Shown piece by piece: positions 4,791 to 10,353 of a DNA stretch of 10,353 bases. Source of the DNA: SZUA-442 sp035461905 (GTDB taxonomy: Bacteria; Actinomycetota; Acidimicrobiia; Spongiisociales; UBA5794). Under the pieces are notes generated by a model, which worked only from the letters and a program-made list of their open reading frames with translations, searched no databases and was not told the DNA's origin. The position numbers and the translations under genes are program-made. Where the stretch lies: positions 1 through 10,353 of the forward strand of contig DATHUV010000159.1 in assembly GCA_035461905.1 (NCBI GenBank), in the 5' to 3' direction. Numbering within the stretch: position 1 is the first letter of the stretch; every line of letters starts with the position of its first letter.

Positions 4791-6583
4791 CGACGCAACG
4801 AAAGCCATCCTTCCGCAGGATCATGTGGGCGATGGCGCGCACGCAGCCGATCCGATACGCGGTCGCGCTCTTCGCGTGGACTGCCATCTGGACGATGCCA
4901 ATCATCCCTGGGCTCATCATCGCCTACTTCTTCGACCAGCTCGCAGCGGGCATCGAGACCACCACGATCGTGCTCGTGGTGGTCGCCACGTTCGCCTACG
5001 CGGCGGGCCGCTCGGCGTTGATCTTCCTCGGCATGAGGAACCACGGATCATTGCTGTTCCGCGCCGCGGCAACCGTCCGGAGGAACCTGCTCGTGCGGGT
5101 GTTCGAGCTCCCGGGCGCTGCCGCGCTCGACGAGACTCCGGGCGAGATCGTGTCCCGGTTCCGTGACGACGTCGAACATGTCATCGAGCCGTTCGACATC
5201 TCGGTCGATCTGATCGGTGCGCTCGTCGCGGGAACGGTGTCGTTCTCGCTCCTCTGGTCGATCGACCCCGTGATCACGCTGGTCATTTCCATACCGGTGG
5301 TCATCGTCGCCGTCGTGTCGAACCGCACAGGGGGGCTCGTGCGCCGGTATCGAGAGGAGGCTCGAACGGCGACGGAAGCCATCACCGGGTATCTCGGTGA
5401 GACCTTTGCCGCCACCCAGGCTGTCAAGGTGGCAGGGGCGGAGGCCAGCATGCTCGATCGCTTCGTCGACCTGAATGCGGCGCGACGAACCATGATGGTC
5501 AGGGATCGCACCTTGACAGCCGTCCTCGAGGCTGTGTTCCGTAACACGGTGAACATCGGGACCGGGTTGGTCCTGCTCATGGCTGCGGGTCGACTGAGCG
5601 CGGGCGGGGACGCAGGGATCTCCATCGGGGAGTTTGCGCTGTTCGTCTTCCTCCTGCACCACGTCACCGATGCCTCGTACTTCATCGGCATGTTCATCGC
5701 GCGCTCGAAGCAGGGTGCGGTGTCAGCAGAGCGACTCAACGAGACCATGCACGGCGAGCCGTGGGATCGGATCTATCGGAAGATCGACCTCGGCCTCGAT
5801 GGGGAGCCTGTTGCGACACCGATCACCGTTCCCCAGCCCGAGCCGTTCCGATCCCTCCGGGTCAGGGGCCTCACCTACAAGTACAAGGGCACCGACAACG
5901 GGATCACCGACGTCGACCTCGACATCGGTCCCGGCGAGTTCGTCGTGGTGACGGGTCGAATCGGTTCGGGCAAGACGACGCTCCTGCGAACGATCCTCGG
6001 CCTCCTGCCGAGGGACGAGGGCACCATCGAATGGAACGGGCGCATCATCGACGATCCTTCGCGCGAGATGACGCCGCCGTTCGCCGCGTACACGCCGCAG
6101 GTGCCGAAGCTGTTCTCGATGTCACTCGAGGACAACCTCGTACTCGGCGAAGCGCGGGACGACCGAATGCTGAACGAGTCGATCTACATCGCGACCATGC
6201 GCCACGACATCGACCTCATGCCGGAGGGTCTCGCGACCATGGTCGGACCAAGGGGTGTCAGGCTCTCGGGGGGCCAGGTGCAGCGCTCCGCCAGTGCCAG
6301 GATGCTCAACCGTGCGTCCCAGCTCCTGGTCCTCGACGACGTCTCATCGGCGCTCGATGTGCAGACCGAGCAACTCCTGTGGTCCCGCTTGTTCAGGGCC
6401 CGGTCGAACGTCGCCGCCCTCGTCGTGTCCCACAGGCACACTGCGCTGGCCGAGGCCGACCGCATCATCGTCATGGACGCCGGCAGGGTCGTCGCCGTCG
6501 GTACCGCGACCGAGCTCCAGGAGAGGTCGCCCGAGTTCAGGGCGATCTGGGAAGGCGTCGTCGGCGCCGACAGCCCCAGGTGA
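4787..6583 (+). CDS. Heterodimeric ABC exporter, degenerate-site half-transporter
   Basis: A 598-residue partner of the preceding subunit with the same layout: membrane domain about 1-320, ATPase domain about 356-590. Membrane helices lie near 23-48, 58-82, 140-157, 160-178, 244-267 and 280-303. Motifs seen are aromatic A-loop residues Y364/Y366, Walker A G-R-I-G-S-G-K-T (390-397, K396), Q-loop Q438, a canonical signature L-S-G-G-Q (493-497), Walker B D517 followed by D518 where the catalytic glutamate should be, D-loop S-S-A-L-D, and H-loop H549. Glu-to-Asp at this position is the hallmark of the low-activity site in asymmetric exporters such as TM287/288 and TAP. Its LSGGQ completes the active site of the partner, while its own Walker face pairs with the partner's LSAGQ. 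An unusually long linker (about 322-355, Pro-rich near its end) joins the domains. The gene ends 7 bases from the convergent FKBP gene. Confidence 0.93.
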   Translation: MTTQRKPSFRRIMWAMARTQPIRYAVALFAWTAIWTMPIIPGLIIAYFFDQLAAGIETTTIVLVVVATFAYAAGRSALIFLGMRNHGSLLFRAAATVRRNLLVRVFELPGAAALDETPGEIVSRFRDDVEHVIEPFDISVDLIGALVAGTVSFSLLWSIDPVITLVISIPVVIVAVVSNRTGGLVRRYREEARTATEAITGYLGETFAATQAVKVAGAEASMLDRFVDLNAARRTMMVRDRTLTAVLEAVFRNTVNIGTGLVLLMAAGRLSAGGDAGISIGEFALFVFLLHHVTDASYFIGMFIARSKQGAVSAERLNETMHGEPWDRIYRKIDLGLDGEPVATPITVPQPEPFRSLRVRGLTYKYKGTDNGITDVDLDIGPGEFVVVTGRIGSGKTTLLRTILGLLPRDEGTIEWNGRIIDDPSREMTPPFAAYTPQVPKLFSMSLEDNLVLGEARDDRMLNESIYIATMRHDIDLMPEGLATMVGPRGVRLSGGQVQRSASARMLNRASQLLVLDDVSSALDVQTEQLLWSRLFRARSNVAALVVSHRHTALAEADRIIVMDAGRVVAVGTATELQERSPEFRAIWEGVVGADSPR

Positions 6584-6590
6584 CCGGCTG

Positions 6591-7151
6591 CTAGCCCCGG
6601 GTGATCGCAAGGATCTCGATCTCGAAGGTGAGCGCCTCACCCGCGAGTCGATGGTTCGCATCGAGCGTGACCGTCTCGTCCGTGATCTCGAGGATGATCG
6701 CGGGCTGACCGGTGTTGAGGAACACCTCGTCACCGACGGCGATGTCATCCTGATCGGGGTTGAAGGGCACCTCGATCACATTCGCCTCGGACCATTCACC
6801 GTATGCGTCGGCGGCCTCCATGCGAACCGTCCTCACGTCCCCCACCTGTCCGCCGCGAACAGCTTCATCGAAGCCGGAGATCACGTCACCGGACCCCACG
6901 GTGAAGCTGAACGGAGTCCCACGATCGCGCGATGAGTCGAATTGGCTGCCATCGTCGAGCGTCCCGACGTAGTGAACCTCGACGATGTCGCCGTCCTGAG
7001 CAACGAAACCTTCGACAGCGCCCGGCTCCGTCGTCGTGGTCGGGTTCCCCGGTTCCTCTGGTGTGGTGGTCTCCGTGGAGCCCTCGTCGCCACATGCCAC
7101 GGCGAAGAGGCTCACGGCGGCAGCGATGATCACGAGTCGTCGGACGGACAT
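6591..7151 (-). CDS. Exported lipid-anchored FKBP-type (SlyD-like) peptidyl-prolyl isomerase
   Basis: A 186-residue protein with a lipoprotein signal: basic start R4-R5, hydrophobic stretch 6-19, then lipobox-like A-V-A-C with C20. A Thr/Glu/Pro linker (21-46) follows, then the isomerase. FKBP elements include V-H-Y-V-G (59-63), F71-D72-S-S matching the substrate-binding Phe-Asp of the family, V90-I91-S-G-F (Phe where many FKBPs have Trp) and A-Y-G (116-118). Residues about 119-166 replace the simple FKBP flap with an insert like the chaperone IF domain of SlyD, ending in the SlyD-like D-A-N-H-R-L-A-G-E (164-172). It should catalyse proline isomerisation and assist folding of exported proteins outside the membrane. 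GGAGA (7163 to 7159, minus strand) lies 7 bases before the ATG. There is no metal-binding His/Cys tail as in E. coli SlyD. It converges on the exporter operon with a 7-base gap. Confidence 0.9.
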   Translation of the reverse strand: MSVRRLVIIAAAVSLFAVACGDEGSTETTTPEEPGNPTTTTEPGAVEGFVAQDGDIVEVHYVGTLDDGSQFDSSRDRGTPFSFTVGSGDVISGFDEAVRGGQVGDVRTVRMEAADAYGEWSEANVIEVPFNPDQDDIAVGDEVFLNTGQPAIILEITDETVTLDANHRLAGEALTFEIEILAITRG

Positions 7152-7258
7152 GGGGTGGTCTCCATGGTCGATTGGGACGGGAGGCTATCGCCCGTGGGTC
7201 GTACCGCGTGCTGTGGCGGGGTTCACAGGTGACGACGGGTGGAGGTACCCTTCCCCCC
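7152..7258. promoter_or_regulatory. Divergent promoter region between FKBP and acyl-CoA dehydrogenase genes
   Basis: These 107 bases must carry leftward and rightward promoters or adjoin them. On the minus strand TAGCCT (7187 to 7182) fits TANNNT and would give a leader of about 24 bases containing the GGAGA site. It sits in the loop of a short inverted repeat, ACGGG (7177-7181) and CCCGT (7191-7195), a possible operator. On the plus strand TACCCT (7246-7251) ends 7 bases before the dehydrogenase ATG, the spacing expected for a leaderless transcript. The alternative ribosome site GGAGG (7241-7245) is 13 bases from the ATG, too far to be ideal. No clear -35 elements were found. Confidence 0.35.
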
Positions 7259-9031
7259 ATGGCCGACTATGCACCTCCGATACGCGACATCGCCTTCACC
7301 CTCGACACGATCAGCGACATCGGGACGATCGCTTCGTTCCCGGACTACCCGCACGTAGAGACGGACATGATCGACGGAGTCCTCGAGGAGGCGGCGCGCT
7401 TCTTCGCCGAGGTCTTCGCTCCCACGAACGAGGTCGGCGACCGGCAGGGATCGCGCCTCGTCGACGGATCCGTGGTCACGCCCGACGGGTTCAAGGAGGC
7501 GTGGTCCAAGCTCGTGGACTCGGGCTGGACCGGCGTCACGGGATCCCCGGACTTCGGTGGTCACGGGTTCCCACGATCGATCGGCATCGCCATCTCCGAG
7601 ATGATGACCTCGGCGAACCTCGCGTTCTCGTTGTGCCCGATGCTCACGGGGAGCGCGATCACCCTTCTCTCACGGCATGGAACGGACGAATTGCGCGACG
7701 TCTACCTCGCCAACCTCATCGCGGGGACGTGGACGGGAACCATGGTGCTCACCGAGCCGGAGGCCGGATCGGATGTCGGCGCCGTCAGGGCGAAGGCGAC
7801 TCCGAACGGCGACGGTTCGTACTCCATCACCGGCGTGAAGATCTTCATCACCTGGGGCGACCACGACCTCACGGACAACATCATCCACCTCGTGCTCGCG
7901 CGCACACCGGGGGCACCCGCCGGAACGAAGGGCATCTCGCTGTTCCTGGTTCCCAAGTACATGCCGAATTCGAACGGTGCACCGGGTTCGCGCAACTCTG
8001 TCGAGACCGTGTCGATCGAGCACAAGCTCGGGATCCATGCCTCCCCGACGTGCGTCCTGTCGTTCGAAGAGGCGACGGGCTTCCTCATCGGCGAGGAGAA
8101 CAAGGGCATGGCGTACATGTTCACGATGATGAACCAGGCAAGGCTCGAGGTCGGCCTCGAGGGGATGTCCATCGCCGAGCGCTCCTATCAGCTCGCTGCG
8201 TCGTATGCGAAGGACCGCAAGCAGGGTCGCGCACCGGGAGCGGTCGAGACCTCACCGATCATCGACCATCCCGACGTCCGCAGGATGCTGATGACGATGA
8301 AGGCGTACACCGAAGCGATGCGCGGCCTCATCTACGACGCGATCGCAGCAGAGGACCGTCACCATTCGAGTCCCGACCCGACCGAGCGCGCCGCCGGCAG
8401 GGACCGGCTCGCCCTCCTCACCCCGATCGCCAAGGCGTGGTGCACGGACCGCGGCGTCGAGGTTGCGTCGATCGGTATCCAGGTGCACGGCGGCATGGGA
8501 TTCATCGAAGAGACAGGTGCGGCCCAGTTCTATCGGGATGCTCGGATCACACCGATCTACGAGGGCACGAACGGTATCCAGGCGCTCGACCTCGTGATGC
8601 GCAAGCTGCCGATGGACGGTGGCTCGATCGTCGGCGGATATCTCGACGAGATCGAAGGGTTGGCGACTCGCCTCGCCGCTGCGGGTGGCGACGTCGAGCA
8701 CATCGGCACCGAGCTCGCACGCGCCGTACCGGTTGTCCGCGCGTCGACCGAGTGGCTCAACGGCCACAGTGACAATGGCGCCCGTATGGCCGGCGCGACG
8801 CCCTACCTCGAGATGCTCGGAACGCTCGCCGGCGGCTACTACCTCGCTCGCCAAGCGCTCGTGGCCCACGACCGGTCGTCTGACGATCCGTGGATGGCAG
8901 CGAAGGTCGCAACGGCACTGTTCTATGCACGCAACATCCTGCCGAAGGTCCACGGCCTGGCAGATGCGGCTGTATCGGGCGACGACCTCCTGTTCGCCAT
9001 CGACCCCGGCCTCATCGGTTCGTCGACGTGA
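7259..9031 (+). CDS. Large acyl-CoA dehydrogenase (FadE5/DmdC-type, about 590 residues)
   Basis: An FAD enzyme that oxidises an acyl-CoA to the 2-enoyl-CoA, passing electrons to an electron-transfer flavoprotein. The 590-residue length, about 200 more than ordinary acyl-CoA dehydrogenases, and the C-terminal helical extension (about 460-585) place it in the FadE5/DmdC-like branch. Seen are an N-terminal leader region (1-45), helical domain (about 46-155), middle beta-domain opening with M162-V-L-T-E-P-E-A-G-S-D, and the C-terminal domain with Q-V-H-G-G-M-G-F and the catalytic base E435 in Y-E-G-T-N-G-I-Q. The motif carrying E435 is complete, so the enzyme should be active. Chain length or substrate cannot be read from the sequence: fatty acyl-CoA and 3-methylthiopropanoyl-CoA enzymes both belong here. 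The ATG at 7259 was chosen over an in-frame start at 7172 because the extra 29 residues are not family-like and fill the promoter region. It overlaps the next gene by 4 bases. Confidence 0.93.
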   Translation: MADYAPPIRDIAFTLDTISDIGTIASFPDYPHVETDMIDGVLEEAARFFAEVFAPTNEVGDRQGSRLVDGSVVTPDGFKEAWSKLVDSGWTGVTGSPDFGGHGFPRSIGIAISEMMTSANLAFSLCPMLTGSAITLLSRHGTDELRDVYLANLIAGTWTGTMVLTEPEAGSDVGAVRAKATPNGDGSYSITGVKIFITWGDHDLTDNIIHLVLARTPGAPAGTKGISLFLVPKYMPNSNGAPGSRNSVETVSIEHKLGIHASPTCVLSFEEATGFLIGEENKGMAYMFTMMNQARLEVGLEGMSIAERSYQLAASYAKDRKQGRAPGAVETSPIIDHPDVRRMLMTMKAYTEAMRGLIYDAIAAEDRHHSSPDPTERAAGRDRLALLTPIAKAWCTDRGVEVASIGIQVHGGMGFIEETGAAQFYRDARITPIYEGTNGIQALDLVMRKLPMDGGSIVGGYLDEIEGLATRLAAAGGDVEHIGTELARAVPVVRASTEWLNGHSDNGARMAGATPYLEMLGTLAGGYYLARQALVAHDRSSDDPWMAAKVATALFYARNILPKVHGLADAAVSGDDLLFAIDPGLIGSST

Positions 9032-9837
9032 GCGAGCCGAGGGCGGCCGCATTCTTCGATCTCGATCGCACGATCATCGGCGGATCGTCGGTGTTCGTCT
9101 TCGGCTGGGTGGCGTATCGGGATGGGCTCGTCCCCACGTCGCAACTCGTCAAGGATGCCGTCAACGCTGTCGCATTCACGTTCTCGGGCGCCTCCGACGA
9201 CAAGACGGAAGCCGTCAAGACCCGGATCCTCGAGGCGATCGAGGGCGTGCCCGTGTCGACCCTCATCGGCCTGGCGGACGAGATCATCCCGAGGCTCCTC
9301 GACGACGTTCGCAGGGAGGCCAGAGGGCTCATCGACCTCCACACCGCTGCGGGCCGCGACACCTACATCGTGTCGGCGTCGCCCGTCGAGATCGTCGCAA
9401 GGTTCGCCGAGGCGATGGAGATGACCGGAGGACTCGGCACGGTCGCCGAGGTCGACGACGGCGTGTACACCGGTCGCCTCGCGCGGCCGTTCTGCTACGG
9501 CGAGGGCAAGGCGATCGCAATCCGACGCCTCGCGCAGGAGAAGGGGTATGACCTCACCCTCTCGTACGCGTACACCGACTCGGCAGGAGACCTCCCGATG
9601 CTCGACATCGTCGGGCATCCCGTCGCGGTCAACCCGGACCGCCCGCTCGAGGCGACCGCGTATCACCGCGGCTGGCCGATCGTGGAGTTCTCCAGGACCC
9701 GCAAGAAGGTCGTGAAGCGAACGACCGCCGCTGTAGGGGCCGTCGGACTCGCTGCCGTCACCTATGGCCTCGGGATCAGCCAGGGAAAGCGTCAGGAGCG
9801 TCGGTCGTCCCCGCTGTCGCGGATGTCAGGGAGGTAG
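9028..9837 (+). CDS. HAD-IB family phosphatase (SerB-like) with C-terminal membrane segment
   Basis: A 269-residue HAD superfamily hydrolase of subfamily IB, related to phosphoserine phosphatase. All four catalytic motifs are visible: D11-L-D13-R-T15 (nucleophile and acid/base), S116 in V-S-A-S, K161 in G-E-G-K, and D184-S-A-G-D188 for Mg2+. The cap domain lies between about 20 and 100. Residues about 231-249 (T-A-A-V-G-A-V-G-L-A-A-V and onward) form a hydrophobic segment followed by a basic Arg/Ser/Lys tail, so the enzyme is probably tethered to the membrane with its active site in the cytosol. This layout is common in actinobacterial HAD-IB proteins and hints at a lipid- or membrane-linked phosphate ester rather than free phosphoserine, but the substrate is unknown. 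The GTG start at 9028 overlaps the dehydrogenase stop (GTGA). The 3' end overlaps the convergent channel gene. Confidence 0.88.
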   Translation: MSEPRAAAFFDLDRTIIGGSSVFVFGWVAYRDGLVPTSQLVKDAVNAVAFTFSGASDDKTEAVKTRILEAIEGVPVSTLIGLADEIIPRLLDDVRREARGLIDLHTAAGRDTYIVSASPVEIVARFAEAMEMTGGLGTVAEVDDGVYTGRLARPFCYGEGKAIAIRRLAQEKGYDLTLSYAYTDSAGDLPMLDIVGHPVAVNPDRPLEATAYHRGWPIVEFSRTRKKVVKRTTAAVGAVGLAAVTYGLGISQGKRQERRSSPLSRMSGR

Positions 9838-10353
9838 CCCCTGATCGTCGGATAGGCAAGATCCACCGAATCGTCCAGTGAGATCGCGTCGAGGAGGTGT
9901 CGCCACACCGCGTCCTCCACGGCACGCCTGCGACGGGCCTCGACGAGGATCCGTCCCGTGAGGAGCACACCCGAGTCGCGACTGCTCACGTACACGTTCG
10001 GCCGCAGCTCCGTGTACGTGATGCGGTAGTCCCGGCTCGGACTGACCTGTTCGGTCGTTCGACGGGCGATGTCCTCGGGGATCGCCATTTGACCCAGAGC
10101 CTCACGCAACAGCGCTTCCGCCGCATGCCAGTCGGACTCGAACGTGACGAGTAGCGGGATCTCGTGCCAGATGTAATGGAATCCCTCGGTGTAGTTGGCA
10201 ATCGGCTCACGGAAGAGCCGACCGTTCGGGACATGGATGATTCGGCCGGTCGACTGGTCCGCATCCACCCAGTTCCCGATCTCGAGAATCGTGAACCGGA
10301 ACGCCCGGATGTCCACGACATCGCCTGCATGCCCACCGATCTCTACGCGGTCC
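9792..10353 (-). CDS. MscS-type mechanosensitive ion channel, C-terminal part (start outside window)
   Basis: The gene enters from the right edge and 186 residues are visible. In frame from base 10352 it reads D-R-V-E-I-G-G-H-A-G-D-V-V-D-I, the start of the MscS beta-domain, so the membrane-spanning half lies beyond the window and the GTG at 10316 is not the true start. The beta-domain continues with L-E-I-G-N-W, G-R-I-I-H-V-P-N-G and A-N-Y-T, all typical of the family, followed by the alpha/beta C-terminal domain and a short basic tail. Such channels open under membrane tension to release solutes during osmotic downshock. The last 46 bases (9792-9837) overlap the 3' end of the HAD phosphatase gene on the opposite strand. 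Its promoter and any regulation are not visible. Confidence 0.92.
   Translation of the reverse strand, partial: DRVEIGGHAGDVVDIRAFRFTILEIGNWVDADQSTGRIIHVPNGRLFREPIANYTEGFHYIWHEIPLLVTFESDWHAAEALLREALGQMAIPEDIARRTTEQVSPSRDYRITYTELRPNVYVSSRDSGVLLTGRILVEARRRRAVEDAVWRHLLDAISLDDSVDLAYPTIRGYLPDIRDSGDDRRS

Noticed and set aside
7036..8772. Rightward 578-codon open frame overlapping the acyl-CoA dehydrogenase
   Set aside because: It is the +1 shadow of the dehydrogenase, Arg/His-rich, starting inside the FKBP gene on the other strand.
10314..10316. GTG at 10316 as the start of a 174-residue protein
   Set aside because: The frame stays open to the window edge and reads the conserved start of the MscS beta-domain, so the gene is cut by the window rather than starting here.
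1..10353. CRISPR arrays, insertion sequences, attachment sites, tRNA or rRNA genes
   Set aside because: No regularly spaced repeats, transposase or integrase motifs, terminal inverted repeats or cloverleaf-like sequences were seen.

Overview
The window is about 63% G+C by eye and almost fully coding. GTG starts, 4- and 8-base gene overlaps, strong G/C preference at third codon positions and the gene types (a large acyl-CoA dehydrogenase, a HAD-IB phosphatase with a C-terminal membrane segment, a lipid-anchored FKBP/SlyD-like isomerase) suggest a high-GC actinomycete, perhaps of the Acidimicrobiia or a related marine or soil lineage. No taxonomic marker gene is present, so this placement is tentative. 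There is no rRNA, tRNA, insertion sequence, phage gene or CRISPR array.

Bases 1-1972 hold a small accessory-looking block. A leftward operon encodes a GNAT acetyltransferase and, overlapping it by 8 bases, an unrecognised protein made of two tandem, diverged, possibly lipocalin-like halves. Divergent from it is a DeoR/YafY-type helix-turn-helix regulator that ends before the usual WYL ligand domain. Short CGACAC-containing direct repeats lie on both sides of the regulator gene. A strong hairpin lies just past the end of the leftward operon.

Bases 1973-6583 run rightward: a CPBP (Rce1/CAAX-type) intramembrane protease, a 256-base gap, and two coupled half-transporter genes of a heterodimeric ABC exporter. 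The motifs are asymmetric. The first subunit keeps the catalytic glutamate but has an LSAGQ signature; the second has a normal LSGGQ but aspartate in place of the glutamate. Together they form one consensus and one degenerate ATP site. The gap holds a perfect TTGACA and a 20-codon ORF with an AAGGAG ribosome site. The ORF's stop codon lies inside a perfect 6-bp hairpin, which resembles either a translated regulatory leader or a very small peptide gene.

Bases 6591-7258 contain a leftward gene for an exported, lipid-anchored SlyD-like FKBP isomerase and a divergent promoter region. Bases 7259-9837 hold a large (590 aa) FadE5/DmdC-type acyl-CoA dehydrogenase whose stop overlaps the GTG start of a HAD-IB phosphatase. 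From the right edge an MscS-type mechanosensitive channel gene runs leftward. Its start is outside the window and its 3' end overlaps the phosphatase gene by 46 bases in antiparallel orientation.

The most interesting candidate is the protease - short ORF/hairpin - heterodimeric exporter stretch (1973-6583). The regulator with its flanking repeats and the duplicated protein come next. None of these is proven here to be a new system.
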